This document shows, one piece after another, positions 51,278-61,040 of a stretch of DNA of 64,000 bases; position 1 is the stretch's first letter, and each line of letters opens with the position of its first letter. The stretch lies in assembly GCF_030718205.1 (NCBI RefSeq), contig NZ_JAUZQF010000005.1, positions 186,001 through 250,000 of the forward strand, written 5' to 3'. Both the position numbers and the translations under genes were made by a program. The DNA is from Nonomuraea turcica (GTDB lineage: Bacteria > Actinomycetota > Actinomycetes > Streptosporangiales > Streptosporangiaceae). Below the pieces are notes generated by a model, which did no database searches, had not been told where the DNA came from, and was given only the letters and a program-made list of their open reading frames with translations.

Positions 51278-52342
51278 ATGACCCGCGGACCAGTGCGCCG
51301 GCCCACTCAGGCCGACATCGCGCGCCTCGCCGGGGTCAGTCAGGCCACCGTGTCACTGGTGCTCAACGAGCGCGAGTCGGAGGTGCGCATCAGCCCCGCG
51401 ACCCGCGAACGGGTGCTGGCCGCCATACGCGAGTGGGGCTACGTCGCCAACGCCTCGGCCCGCTCCCTCGCCGGCGGACGCAACAAGATCATCGGGGTGC
51501 ACACGTTCGAGCCGGTCTTCCCCACGACCAGCGTCGACTTCTACTTCCCCTTCCTGCTCGGCATGGAGCAGGCGGCCGCCGAGCTCGGCTACGACCTGCT
51601 GCTGTTCACCAGCGCCGGCGGCGAGCGCCAGATCTTCCGCGACGGGTCGACCCGGCTGTCGATCACCGACGGTGCGCTGCTGCTCGGCCGGGACCCCAAC
51701 GTCGAGGAGATCGAGCGGCTCCGCGACTCCGGCTATCCGTTCGTCTATGTAGGGCACCGGGAAGTGTCCGGCCCGCCGGTGTCCTATGTGGCCGCCGACT
51801 ACGCCGGGGCGACCCAGCAGCTCACCGAGCAACTGTTCGCGCTGGGGCACGAACGCGTGGCCTACGCCCGCATCGGCGACGGCGACGCGCAGCCCAGCCG
51901 TGACCGGGAGAAGGGCTTCCGGCGGGCGCTGCCGCCCGGCGGGGCCCGGCGGCTCGCGGGCCCGGTGTGGACGCTCGAGTCCCCCGAGGACGCGGCGGGC
52001 CTGCTGGAGGAGATCCAGCACGCCGGGATCACCGGTGTGGTCGCGGAGCAGGAGATGCTCGCCGAGGAGGTCCTGGCGCACGCCCGGCGGCACGGGCTGT
52101 CGGTCCCCGGAGACCTCAGCGTCGTCGTGCTGGGCGACTCCGCCGGCGCACGCGGGTCCGGCACTCCCTGGACCGGCCTGGTGGTCCCGCGGGAGCAGAT
52201 GGGCCGGCAGGCCACCCGCCTGCTCGCGCGGTTACTGGAGACACCCGAGGAGACGGCCTGCCAGGAGAGCGTCGAGTGCCCCCTCACGCCAGGCGCGACC
52301 GTGGGCCCGCCGGCCCTCGGCGAACGGCGGGCGCGGCCATGA
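51278..52342 (+). CDS. LacI-family repressor of the Dpp/sialidase divergon
   Basis: The 354-residue protein starts at ATG 51278 after AAGGAGG. The helix-turn-helix reads PTQADIARLAGVSQATVSLV, then the hinge YVANASARSLAGGRNKIIGV and the effector domain (FYFPFLLGMEQAAAELGYDL). It overlaps the first permease gene by four bases, so it is translated with the transporter. It probably controls both divergent operons. Confidence 0.92.
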   Translation: MTRGPVRRPTQADIARLAGVSQATVSLVLNERESEVRISPATRERVLAAIREWGYVANASARSLAGGRNKIIGVHTFEPVFPTTSVDFYFPFLLGMEQAAAELGYDLLLFTSAGGERQIFRDGSTRLSITDGALLLGRDPNVEEIERLRDSGYPFVYVGHREVSGPPVSYVAADYAGATQQLTEQLFALGHERVAYARIGDGDAQPSRDREKGFRRALPPGGARRLAGPVWTLESPEDAAGLLEEIQHAGITGVVAEQEMLAEEVLAHARRHGLSVPGDLSVVVLGDSAGARGSGTPWTGLVVPREQMGRQATRLLARLLETPEETACQESVECPLTPGATVGPPALGERRARP

Positions 52343-53268
52343 TGCGGGTCATCGTCCAACGACTGCTCGTCGGCGTGCTGGTGATGTGGGGCGCGGCCTC
52401 ACTCATCTTCCTCATCGTCCGCGTCGCGCCGGGCGACCCGGTGACGATCATGCTCGGTCCTGACGCGTCGCGCGAGCAGGTGGCGGAGCTGACCGCGCGG
52501 CTCGGTCTCGACCAGCCGCTGCTCACCCAATACTTCGGCTACCTGGCCGACGTGGTCCGGCTGGACTTCGGTGACTCCTACCGGCTCAACGCGCTGGCGA
52601 TGGAGGCGGTGGCGGAGCGCCTGCCCGCCACCGCCGACCTGATGCTCGCCTCCACCGCCATCGCCGTCGTCCTCGGTCTCACGCTCGGGCTGGTGGCCGG
52701 CGGACGCCCCGGCGGGGTGGTGGACCGGGCGGTGTCCGCGAGCGCGATCGCCCTCCAGTCGTTCCCGACGTTCTGGGTCGGCATCATGCTGATCCTCGCC
52801 TTCGCGCTGGCGCTGCGGCTGCTGCCCAGCGCCGGGGCCGGCTCACCCGCCCACCTGATCCTGCCCGCGGTCACGCTCGCGCTGCCGTTCACCGCGGTGG
52901 TCGCCCGCTTGACCAGGAGCAGTGTCGCGGAGACCATGCGGGAGCCGTACATCCAGACGGCCCGGTCCAAGGGCCTGACCGAGCGGCAGGTGCTGCTCGG
53001 CCACGCGCTGCGCAACTCGCTCATCCCGGTCGTCACCGTGGTCGGGTTGCACATGGGCGGCCTGATGGGCGGCGCCGTCATCGTCGAGAACGTCTTCGCC
53101 TGGCCGGGACTGGGTTCGCTGGTGGTGGACGCGGTGTCCAACCGGGACTACGCGGTGGTGCAGGCGGCCACGTTCCTGATCGCCGGGATCGTCATGGTGT
53201 TCAACCTCGTGGCCGATCTGCTCTACTCCCAGCTCGACCCGCGCATCAGGCTGGAGGGTGCGTCATGA
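52339..53268 (+). CDS. Dpp/Opp-type ABC transporter permease (DppB-like)
   Basis: The 309-residue permease has the DppB N-terminus (QRLLVGVLVMWGAASLIFLI; RVAPGDPVTIMLG), six helices and the loop YIQTARSKGLTERQVLLGHA. The transporter class moves peptides or oligosaccharides; hydrolase neighbours suggest a glycoside here. Confidence 0.95.
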   Translation: MMRVIVQRLLVGVLVMWGAASLIFLIVRVAPGDPVTIMLGPDASREQVAELTARLGLDQPLLTQYFGYLADVVRLDFGDSYRLNALAMEAVAERLPATADLMLASTAIAVVLGLTLGLVAGGRPGGVVDRAVSASAIALQSFPTFWVGIMLILAFALALRLLPSAGAGSPAHLILPAVTLALPFTAVVARLTRSSVAETMREPYIQTARSKGLTERQVLLGHALRNSLIPVVTVVGLHMGGLMGGAVIVENVFAWPGLGSLVVDAVSNRDYAVVQAATFLIAGIVMVFNLVADLLYSQLDPRIRLEGAS

Positions 53269-54089
53269 GGCGGTGGTGGCGCCGGACCCCGTACGCGGTG
53301 CTCGCGGCGTTCGCCGTGGTCGGCGGGCTCGGCCCGCTGCTCATCGACTACGACCCGGTTCGCGCCTCGCTGACCGACCGACTGCTGAGCCCGGGATCGC
53401 CCCTGTCGTCCGGCGGGATCGCCTGGCTCGGCACCGACGCCCTGGGGCGCGACGTGCTCGCCCAGGTCGTCTACGGTGCGCGCACGTCGGTGATCATCGG
53501 CATCGCCACGGTCGTGGCCGCCTGCGTCATCGGCGCCGCCGTCGGCACCGTCGCCGGCTACTTCCGTGGATGGCTGGACACCGTCCTCGCCCGCGGCATC
53601 GACATCCTGCTCGCGTTCCCGGCGATCCTGCTGACGATCGTGATCGCGGGCGCCTTCGAGCGCAGTGTCGTGGTCGTGGTCGTGGCGCTGTCCGCGACCG
53701 CCTGGATCTCCTTCGCGCGGGTCACCCGCGGTGTCGCGCTGTCCATCAGGGAACGGGCCTGGGTGGACGCGGCCCGGGTCCTCGGGGTGCCGCGGAGGTT
53801 CATCCTCCTGCGCCATGTGCTGCCGTTCGCCGCCGGTCCCGTGGTGGCTCTGGCGACGCTGGAGTTCGCCCTGGTGGTCCTGGCCGAGGCCGGGCTCAGC
53901 TTCCTCGGCATCGGTCTGCCCAACTCCTCGGTGTCGTGGGGCCAGACCATCGCGAACGGCAAGGAGTACCTCGCCACTGCCTGGTGGATCTCGACTCTGC
54001 CGGGCATCGCGCTGTCGCTGCTGATCATCAGCATCGCGATCCTCGGTGACCAGCTCACCGCCCGCTACGGACGCGGAGTCGTCAGGTGA
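53265..54089 (+). CDS. Dpp/Opp-type ABC transporter permease (DppC-like)
   Basis: The 274-residue permease has the DppC features LGTDALGRDVLAQVVYGART and the loop WVDAARVLGVPRRFILLRHV. It overlaps the DppB-like gene by four bases and forms the second half of the channel. Confidence 0.95.
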   Translation: MRRWWRRTPYAVLAAFAVVGGLGPLLIDYDPVRASLTDRLLSPGSPLSSGGIAWLGTDALGRDVLAQVVYGARTSVIIGIATVVAACVIGAAVGTVAGYFRGWLDTVLARGIDILLAFPAILLTIVIAGAFERSVVVVVVALSATAWISFARVTRGVALSIRERAWVDAARVLGVPRRFILLRHVLPFAAGPVVALATLEFALVVLAEAGLSFLGIGLPNSSVSWGQTIANGKEYLATAWWISTLPGIALSLLIISIAILGDQLTARYGRGVVR

Positions 54090-54133
54090 CGCGCCCGGCT
54101 CGGAAAAAACACCCCCAGTAAGGGAAGGCATCG

Positions 54134-55699
54134 ATGACCAGAGCCCTCTTCCCCGCTCGGGAGCTCCGCTCCCTTCGTAATGCCCTCCGCAGCACCCGGC
54201 GCGTGGCCGTGGCCGCGCTCGCCGTCGCCGTCGCGCTGAGCGGATGCAGCTCGGCCACCGGCGGCGGCGCGGCGGGCGCCGGGGGCGGCGAGATCAACGT
54301 CGCCGGCACCTATCCGATCGAGAACCTCGACCCGGCCAGCCCTCAGGGCGGCAGCGCCACCGGCACTCAGCTGACCTCGCAGGCCATCTTCAGCCGGCTG
54401 GCCCGGCCGAAGCCGGACGGCACACTCGAAGGTGATCTCGCCACCTCATGGAAGTCCGACAGCACCGCCACCGAGTGGACGTTCACCCTGCGCCAGGGCG
54501 TGAAGTTCAGCGACGGGTCGGACCTCACCGCCGAGGACGTCGTCGCCTCGTTCAAGCGGCTCCTGGATCTCAAGAGCACCAACGCGGCCAACTTCCCCGG
54601 GTACACGATGACCGCCACCTCGCCTGCCGAAGTGGTGCTGAAGACGTCCAAGCCGGACGCGGCCGTCCCGTACAAGCTCGCCATCTTCTACGTGGTGCCG
54701 CGCACCGTGACGGGCGAGGACAAGGCGTTCTTCCAGAACCCGGTCGGCTCGGGGCCGTTCAAGCTGGAGAAGTTCGACTCCGCGGGAACGGTCGTCTTCG
54801 TGCCCAACCCGAACCACTACGGCGGCGCGCCCAAGGTCGGGCGGGTGACCATCCGCAAGATGCCCGAGCTCGCGGCGCGGCTGACCGCGCTGCGCACGGG
54901 CGAGGCCGACCTCATCTGGGGCATCCCCGACGACCAGTTGGCGCAGGTGCAGAGCGACCCCAACCTCAAGGTCCAGACGGTGCCGAGCACCGCCGTCTTC
55001 ACCATGTGGTTCAACTCCTCCACGCCGGAGCTGAAGGACGCCGAGGTGCGGCGGGCGCTGTGGCAGGCGGTCGACTTCGCCACCGTCATCAAGCAGTTGT
55101 ACCCGCAGACCGGCAGCCTGGCCGACGCTCCGATCTCGCCGATCACCCTGGGATACGCGCCCCAGAAGCCGGTCGGGTACGACGCGGAGGCGGCGAAGGC
55201 CGCGCTGACCAAGGCGGGCTTCGACTTCGACACCAAGCTCCGGCTGCAGTTCGCCAACGCCGAGTTCCGGCAGTTCAACCAGGCGGTGGTGTCCGACCTG
55301 GCGAAGATCGGCGTCAAGGTCGACCTGCTGGAGAAGGAGCAGGCGGTCTTCACCAAGGATCTGCTCGCGCTGAACTGGGACATCAACTTCCAGCAGCTGT
55401 CCAACCCCACCTTCGACGGGGCCAACACGCTCGGCCGGCTCTACCCCTGCGCGGCCAAGCGCAATGGCTACTGCAACCCGGAGCTGGACAAGCTGCTCGC
55501 CGCGGCCGGGGCGAGCCCGGACAAGGACGAGCGCGTCAGGCTGTACGGCGAGGCCAGCAAGATCATCTGGGAGGACGCGGTCGGCATGTTCCCCATGGCG
55601 GTCAAGTACGCCTACGCCTGGAACAGCCGCCTCTCCGGCGTCACGCCGGACCCGAACGGGCTGCCGGACTTCTCCCGCATGCAGGTCAACGGCTCATGA
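54134..55699 (+). CDS. Family-5 extracellular solute-binding lipoprotein (DppA-like)
   Basis: The 521-residue protein starts at ATG 54134 after AAGGGAAGG. The lipobox LSGC gives Cys38. Family-5 features include TEWTFTLRQGVKFSDGSDLT and PVGSGPFKLEKFD. It captures the substrate for the DppB/C/D/F-like transporter. Family 5 includes oligosaccharide and glycoside binders as well as peptide binders. Confidence 0.95.
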   Translation: MTRALFPARELRSLRNALRSTRRVAVAALAVAVALSGCSSATGGGAAGAGGGEINVAGTYPIENLDPASPQGGSATGTQLTSQAIFSRLARPKPDGTLEGDLATSWKSDSTATEWTFTLRQGVKFSDGSDLTAEDVVASFKRLLDLKSTNAANFPGYTMTATSPAEVVLKTSKPDAAVPYKLAIFYVVPRTVTGEDKAFFQNPVGSGPFKLEKFDSAGTVVFVPNPNHYGGAPKVGRVTIRKMPELAARLTALRTGEADLIWGIPDDQLAQVQSDPNLKVQTVPSTAVFTMWFNSSTPELKDAEVRRALWQAVDFATVIKQLYPQTGSLADAPISPITLGYAPQKPVGYDAEAAKAALTKAGFDFDTKLRLQFANAEFRQFNQAVVSDLAKIGVKVDLLEKEQAVFTKDLLALNWDINFQQLSNPTFDGANTLGRLYPCAAKRNGYCNPELDKLLAAAGASPDKDERVRLYGEASKIIWEDAVGMFPMAVKYAYAWNSRLSGVTPDPNGLPDFSRMQVNGS

Positions 55700-56730
55700 C
55701 GTCGGTGTCGGCGCAAGCGACCACGTCCACCCGCCCGTCCGGTGACCCGCTGCTGCGGGTCGACGAGCTCGTCGTGGACCTGCCCGGCAGGGACGGCGCC
55801 GTCCGTGTCGTCGACGGGGTGTCGTTCGACATCCCGTCGGCGACGACGGTCGGGCTCATCGGCGAATCAGGGAGCGGCAAGACGATGACCGCGAACGCCG
55901 TCATCGGCCTGCTCCCCGACGGAGCCACGACCGGTGGGGCGCTGCGCTGGCGCGGCGAGGATCTGCTCCAGGCCGGCCCGGCCCGGCGCAGACGGCTCCG
56001 GGGCCACGAGATCGCGATGATCTTCCAGGACCCGCTGGCGGCGCTCAATCCGACCCAGACGATCGCCCGGCAGGTCGGGGAAATCCTCCGCAGGTCCGGC
56101 GGGCGCCGCGACGAGGTCCGCCGCAAAGTGGTCGAGCTCCTCGACCGGGTGGGGGTGCCCGAGCCGGCTCGCCGGCTCGGCAACTACCCGCACGAGTTCT
56201 CCGGCGGCCTGCGGCAGCGCGCCATGATCGCCATGGCTCTGGCCGGGAGCCCGGCACTGCTGCTCGCCGACGAGCCCACGACCGCGCTGGACGTCACCGT
56301 GCAGGCCCGCATCCTGCGGTTGCTGCGCTCGATTCAGGACGTCGAGGGGCTGGCCATGCTGCTCGTCAGCCACGATCTGCGGGTCGTGGCGCACGTGGCG
56401 CACCAGATCGTCGTCATGTACGCCGGGCGGGTCGCCGAACGCGGGCCGACCGCGGCCGTCCTGCGCCGGCCCGCCCACCCTTACACGCGCGCGCTGGTCG
56501 AGAGCGTTCCCGCGGTCCGGACACGTACCGCGATCGCGCACCCGCTCCCGGGCACCCCGGCCACGCCGGCCAACCGGCCGGCCGGGTGCGCGTTCCACCC
56601 CCGCTGCCCGCTGGCGCGTGACCGGTGCCGCACCGAGCAGCCGGCGGCCAGGGCGGTCGCACCTGGCCGATGGAGCGCCTGCCACTTCGCCGAGGAGCTG
56701 AACCCGTCATCGAGTTCCGGAGGGTCATGA
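55696..56730 (+). CDS. Dpp-type ABC transporter ATPase (DppD-like)
   Basis: The 344-residue ATPase has Walker [10 protein letters not shown], signature [15 protein letters not shown], Walker [13 protein letters not shown] and the switch His in LLVSHDLRV. The C-terminal oligopeptide-transporter extension has the Cys cluster [14 protein letters not shown] that may bind an Fe-S cluster, as in DppD/OppD. It overlaps both neighbours by four bases. Confidence 0.95.
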   Translation: MTSVSAQATTSTRPSGDPLLRVDELVVDLPGRDGAVRVVDGVSFDIPSATTVGLIGESGSGKTMTANAVIGLLPDGATTGGALRWRGEDLLQAGPARRRRLRGHEIAMIFQDPLAALNPTQTIARQVGEILRRSGGRRDEVRRKVVELLDRVGVPEPARRLGNYPHEFSGGLRQRAMIAMALAGSPALLLADEPTTALDVTVQARILRLLRSIQDVEGLAMLLVSHDLRVVAHVAHQIVVMYAGRVAERGPTAAVLRRPAHPYTRALVESVPAVRTRTAIAHPLPGTPATPANRPAGCAFHPRCPLARDRCRTEQPAARAVAPGRWSACHFAEELNPSSSSGGS

Positions 56731-57542
56731 GCGACATCATCGGCAGCCCGCTACTGGAAGTACGCGACCTTCGGGTCAGCTTCGGCCGGCGCGGCTCGCG
56801 CAGGTCGAGACAGGTCGTCGCGGTCGACGGCGTGAGCCTCACCGTGGGCCATGAGGAGACGGTCGGACTGGTCGGCGAGTCGGGCTCGGGCAAGACGACG
56901 GTGGCGCGCACCGTCGTCGGCCTCGTCAGGCCCGACTCCGGGTCCGTCCTGCTCGACGGTCAACGGCTGGGGCCGGCCGGGCGGCGGCCGGCGGCACTGC
57001 AGCGGGCCGTGCAGATGGTGTTCCAGGATCCGCGGTCGTCGCTCAACCCCCGGATGACGGTCGCGGCCATGATGAACGAGGTCTGGCGCACTCATCCGAG
57101 CTCGGCCCCGGCCGGCGACCGTACCGCCGAGCTGCACCGGCTGCTCGACGACGTCGGCCTCGATTCCAGTGTGGCCGAGCGGCGGGCGGGCGAGCTGTCC
57201 GGCGGGCAGTGCCAGCGGGTCAGCATCGCCCGCGCGCTGGCCGTCAGGCCGCAGTTGCTCGTGTGCGACGAGGCCGTTTCCGCGCTGGACGTGTCCGTTC
57301 AGGCGCAGGTCCTGCGGCTGCTGGTCGACCTGCGGCAACGTCACCGCCTGTCGATGCTGTTCATCTCCCACGACCTCGGCGTCGTGCACCAGATCGCGGA
57401 CCGCATCGCCGTCATGCGCGGCGGCGTGCTCGTGGAGGAGGGGCCGGCCGGCGACGTCCTCGGCTCCCCGCGCCACGACTACACCCGCAGCCTGCTCGAC
57501 GCGGCGCTCGAGTTGAACACCGGAGAAGGGATCGACGCGTGA
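56727..57542 (+). CDS. Dpp-type ABC transporter ATPase (DppF-like)
   Basis: The 271-residue ATPase has Walker [13 protein letters not shown], signature LSGGQCQRVSIARAL, Walker B LLVCDEAVSALD and switch His in LFISHDLGV. It lacks the usual long C-terminal extension and ends about 15 residues after HDYTRSLLDAALEL. It is coupled to the FAD oxidoreductase gene by a GTGA overlap. Confidence 0.95.
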   Translation: MSDIIGSPLLEVRDLRVSFGRRGSRRSRQVVAVDGVSLTVGHEETVGLVGESGSGKTTVARTVVGLVRPDSGSVLLDGQRLGPAGRRPAALQRAVQMVFQDPRSSLNPRMTVAAMMNEVWRTHPSSAPAGDRTAELHRLLDDVGLDSSVAERRAGELSGGQCQRVSIARALAVRPQLLVCDEAVSALDVSVQAQVLRLLVDLRQRHRLSMLFISHDLGVVHQIADRIAVMRGGVLVEEGPAGDVLGSPRHDYTRSLLDAALELNTGEGIDA

Positions 57543-59143
57543 CTGGCTGGAAGGCCGATGTTCTGGTCGTCGGAGGCGGCCTCGGCGGGGTCGCCGCCGC
57601 GCTCGCGGCGTTGCGTCGTGGTCGCACGGTGCTGCTGACCGAGGAGGGCGACTGGCTCGGCGGGCAGCTGACCAGCCAAGGCGTGCCGCCGGATGAGCAC
57701 CCGTGGATCGAGCAGTTCGGCGCGACCCGCTCCTACCGGGCGCTGCGTCAGGCGATCCGCGACCATTACCGCACCTGGTATCCGCTCACCCCGGCGGCCC
57801 GTGCCGTGACCGACCTCAATCCCGGGCTCGGCCGGGTGAGCCGGCTCTGCTGCGAACCCCGTGTCGCCGCCGCTGTCCTGGACGCCATGGTGGGCCCCTA
57901 CCTCGCGGCGGGCCGGCTGGTGATCTGGCGCCGGCACCGCCCCGTGTCCGCCGAGGCGGCCGGCGATCGCGTGGCGTCGGTCTGTTTCGAGGGGCCGGAC
58001 GGCGAACGCGTCGAGGCGAGCGCACCGTACGTCCTGGACGCGACCGAGCTGGGTGATCTGTTGCCGCTCGCCGGGGTCGAGCATGTGACCGGGTTCGAGT
58101 CGCGGGCCGACACCGGTGAGCCGAGCGCCCCCGCGCACGCCCAGCCGGACAACATGCAGGCGTTCTCCTGGGTGTTCGCGGTCGAGCACCGGGAGGGTGA
58201 GGACCACACCGTCGACCGGCCGAGCCAGTATGGGTTCTGGCGCGACTACCGGCCGCCGTTCTGGCCGGACCGCCTGCTCAGCCTCGTGGCGCCGGACCCG
58301 CGCACGCTGGAACCGGTGCCGCGCACCTTCGTGCCGCACGCCGCTACCGGGCCGATCGTGGCCGACCAGAGTCGCGATCCCGGGGACAAGGACCTGTGGG
58401 TGTTCCGGCGTATCCTCGCCCGCGAGCTCTTCGCGCCCGGTTTCGCGGTCAGCGACGTCACCGTGGTGAACTGGCCGATGATCGACTATCTGCCCGGACC
58501 GCTGATCGGCGTCTCCGACGCGGAGCGGGACAAGCATCTCGACGGCGCCCGGCAACTGGCTCTGAGCATGCTCTACTGGCTGCAGACCGAGGCGCCCCGG
58601 CCCGACGGCGGCGCCGGGTGGCCGGGGCTGCGCCTGCGCCCCGACGTCATGGGAAGCGTGGACGGACTGGCGAAGGCGCCCTATATCAGGGAGTCCCGGC
58701 GCATCCGCGCTCACCGCACCGTGGTGGAGCACGACCTGTCGCTCGCCGTGCGGGGCGAGCACGGCGCCGTGGCCTATCCGGACACCGTCGGGGTGGGCAT
58801 GTACCGCATCGACCTTCATCCGTCCACCGGCGGCGACAACTACATCGACGTCGCCGGCTGCCCGTTCCAGATACCCCTCGGCGCGGTGTTGCCCGTGCGG
58901 GTGCGGAACCTGCTGGCCGCCGGCAAGAACATCGGCACCACCCACATCACCAACGGCTGCTACCGCCTGCACCCGGTCGAGTGGAACGTCGGCGAGGCGG
59001 CCGGGGCGCTCGCCGCCCACTGCCTCGACAACCGGCTCGAACCGGCACAGGTGCACCAGGACCCGGCGCTGCTCGAACGGTTCCAGAACGAGCTCGCGGC
59101 CGACGGTTTCGAACTGACCTGGCCGCAGGTCCGGGGGTACTGA
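57539..59143 (+). CDS. FAD-dependent oxidoreductase (FAD_oxidored, PF12831 type)
   Basis: The 534-residue enzyme has a Rossmann FAD motif (VLVVGGGLGGVAAALAALRR near 8-27) and segments TEEGDWLGGQLTSQGVPPDE, YVLDATELGDLLPLAGVEHV and NLLAAGKNIGTTHITNGCYR. It is the last gene of the LacI-Dpp operon, so it likely oxidises the imported substrate. Together with the enzyme at 43780 it shows that this genome pairs PF12831 enzymes with glycoside uptake. The substrate is unknown. Confidence 0.9.
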   Translation: MTGWKADVLVVGGGLGGVAAALAALRRGRTVLLTEEGDWLGGQLTSQGVPPDEHPWIEQFGATRSYRALRQAIRDHYRTWYPLTPAARAVTDLNPGLGRVSRLCCEPRVAAAVLDAMVGPYLAAGRLVIWRRHRPVSAEAAGDRVASVCFEGPDGERVEASAPYVLDATELGDLLPLAGVEHVTGFESRADTGEPSAPAHAQPDNMQAFSWVFAVEHREGEDHTVDRPSQYGFWRDYRPPFWPDRLLSLVAPDPRTLEPVPRTFVPHAATGPIVADQSRDPGDKDLWVFRRILARELFAPGFAVSDVTVVNWPMIDYLPGPLIGVSDAERDKHLDGARQLALSMLYWLQTEAPRPDGGAGWPGLRLRPDVMGSVDGLAKAPYIRESRRIRAHRTVVEHDLSLAVRGEHGAVAYPDTVGVGMYRIDLHPSTGGDNYIDVAGCPFQIPLGAVLPVRVRNLLAAGKNIGTTHITNGCYRLHPVEWNVGEAAGALAAHCLDNRLEPAQVHQDPALLERFQNELAADGFELTWPQVRGY

Positions 59144-59160
59144 GGCCGCGTGAGCCGGAC

Positions 59161-60807
59161 CTACGTCCGGCGGAGTACGTCCTCCACCGCCGCCAGCGAC
59201 AGGGTCTTGTAGCCGACCGAGTCGAACAGCACGGTGATCCGGTCATGCTCGCGGCTCATGACCGTCCCCGGCCCCCACATCGCGTGCGTCACCTTCGCCC
59301 GCACGGGGAACGCCCCTTTGCCGGGCACGGGCACCGGCTCGGACGCCTCACCGCTCGCGCAGGTGTCGCACGCGCCGCACCTGCGGGGGTACGGCTCGCC
59401 GAAGTATTCGAGCAGGAACCGGCGGCGGCACCCCCTGGTCTCGGCGTAGCCGCGCATCATGTCGATCCGCGAGTCGTCGACTCGGTGCCGCGCCTCGTCC
59501 AGCTCGACCGCCCGCGCGGCGGCCTGCTGCGGCGTCATCCTGCCGGCGGTGTAGCGCAGGTCGCCGGTGTCGGTCACGGAGAGCGCGCCCGCCCGTTCCA
59601 GCAGGTTGACGAGCCTGGTGAGGCGTGACGTGCTCACCTTGAGCAGCGCGGCCAGCTCGCCCGCGGGCACCGTACCGGCGTGCTCGCGAGCCAGCGTCGC
59701 CACGCGCAGCAGCGCCTCGCGGTCGGCTCGGCCGCCGGCGAAGAACCGGCGCAGGCCCAGGTCCTCCTGCCGGTAGAACAGCACCGCCGAGGCGGGCGCG
59801 CCGTCCCGGCCCGCCCGGCCGATCTCCTGGTAGTACGCGTCGGGCGATTCCGGCGGCTCGGCGTGCAGCACGTAGCGCACGTCGGGCCGGTCGATGCCCA
59901 TGCCGAAAGCCGAGGTCGCGACCACGGTGTCCACCTCTCCCCGGGTGAACAGCTCGTGCACGCGGGTGCGTTCGGCGCCCCGCATGCCCCCGTGGTAGGG
60001 CTCGGCCCGGCGTCCCCTCGCGGCCAGCGCCGTGGCGTACTCCTCTCTCTCCTTGCGGGTGGCGACGTACACCAGGCCGAGACCGCCGCGGGAGGCGGCG
60101 TGCTCGACCAGCGCCTGGCTCTTGTCCTCCGCTCGGACGAACCGCCGGACCTCCAGCGAGATGTTCGGCCGGTCGAACCCTCTGACGATCTCCACCGGGT
60201 CGGCCAGTCCGAGCGACCCGACGATCTCCTCGCGGACATTCGGCGCGGCGGTGGCGGTCATCGCCACCACCGGCGGATGTCCGAGACGCCCGATGACCTT
60301 CCCGAGCCGCTGATAGTCGGGGCGGAAGTCGTGCCCCCAGGAGGAGACGCAGTGGGCCTCGTCGATCGCGATCAGCGACGGTCCGGCCTGCGCGAGCCGT
60401 TCGACGACGTCGGGCTTGGCGAGCTGTTCCGGAGACAGGAACACGAACGCCGCGTCCCCTGCCGTCACCTTCTCCAGCCCGGCTGCCACGGAGGAGGTCG
60501 AGTTCACCGCCACGGCGCCGCCCGCGTCGGCCTTGAGCAGGGCGGTCACCTGGTCACGCTGGAGCGCGATGAGCGGCGAGACGACGACCGTCGGTCCCCC
60601 GAGCAGCAGCGTGGGAAGTTGGTAGACTGCCGACTTGCCGCCCCCGGTCGGCATGACGAGCAGCACGTCACGCCCGTTGAGCAAGTGCTCCATCGCCTCC
60701 TGCTGGCCCGGTCGCAACTTCTGCCAGCCAAAGCGCTGCCGGGCCGTGGCCCGTAACCGCCGCCCCTTGAGCCCGAACCGGCCCTTCAGCCCCATCCACC
60801 ATCGCAT
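59161..60807 (-). CDS. RecQ-family ATP-dependent DNA helicase
   Basis: The 548-residue helicase has motif I MPTGGGKSAVYQLP, the DEAH box with RecQ loop (IAIDEAHCVSSWGHDFRPDY), motif V SAFGMGIDRPDV, motif VI QEIGRAGRDGAP and the RecQ zinc site (CRRRFLLEYFGE; CGACDTC). The HRDC domain is missing; a short C-terminal domain (KVTHAMWGPGTVMSREHDRI) follows the zinc site, as in several actinobacterial members. ATG 60807 has GAAGGA at good distance; ATG 60816 is too close to it. Confidence 0.93.
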   Translation of the reverse strand: MRWWMGLKGRFGLKGRRLRATARQRFGWQKLRPGQQEAMEHLLNGRDVLLVMPTGGGKSAVYQLPTLLLGGPTVVVSPLIALQRDQVTALLKADAGGAVAVNSTSSVAAGLEKVTAGDAAFVFLSPEQLAKPDVVERLAQAGPSLIAIDEAHCVSSWGHDFRPDYQRLGKVIGRLGHPPVVAMTATAAPNVREEIVGSLGLADPVEIVRGFDRPNISLEVRRFVRAEDKSQALVEHAASRGGLGLVYVATRKEREEYATALAARGRRAEPYHGGMRGAERTRVHELFTRGEVDTVVATSAFGMGIDRPDVRYVLHAEPPESPDAYYQEIGRAGRDGAPASAVLFYRQEDLGLRRFFAGGRADREALLRVATLAREHAGTVPAGELAALLKVSTSRLTRLVNLLERAGALSVTDTGDLRYTAGRMTPQQAAARAVELDEARHRVDDSRIDMMRGYAETRGCRRRFLLEYFGEPYPRRCGACDTCASGEASEPVPVPGKGAFPVRAKVTHAMWGPGTVMSREHDRITVLFDSVGYKTLSLAAVEDVLRRT

Positions 60808-61040
60808 GCCACTCATCCTTCACTAGGTGGGCGGTCATTACCCGCCCTCGCGGACCGCATGCGCTGTGCGCGGTAGTCGCAGGACATCCGTACGCAAAAC
60901 GCGACCCCGTCGCCGGGCCACAGGACCCGTACGGCCTCACGCCGACGCCGGCTCTGGCGGGCTGGGGCGGTCAGCCGAGGCGGAGGGGGAGGGTGCGCGG
61001 AGACGCTCGGCGTGGAGCGCCATCGAGTACGGTCTGATGC

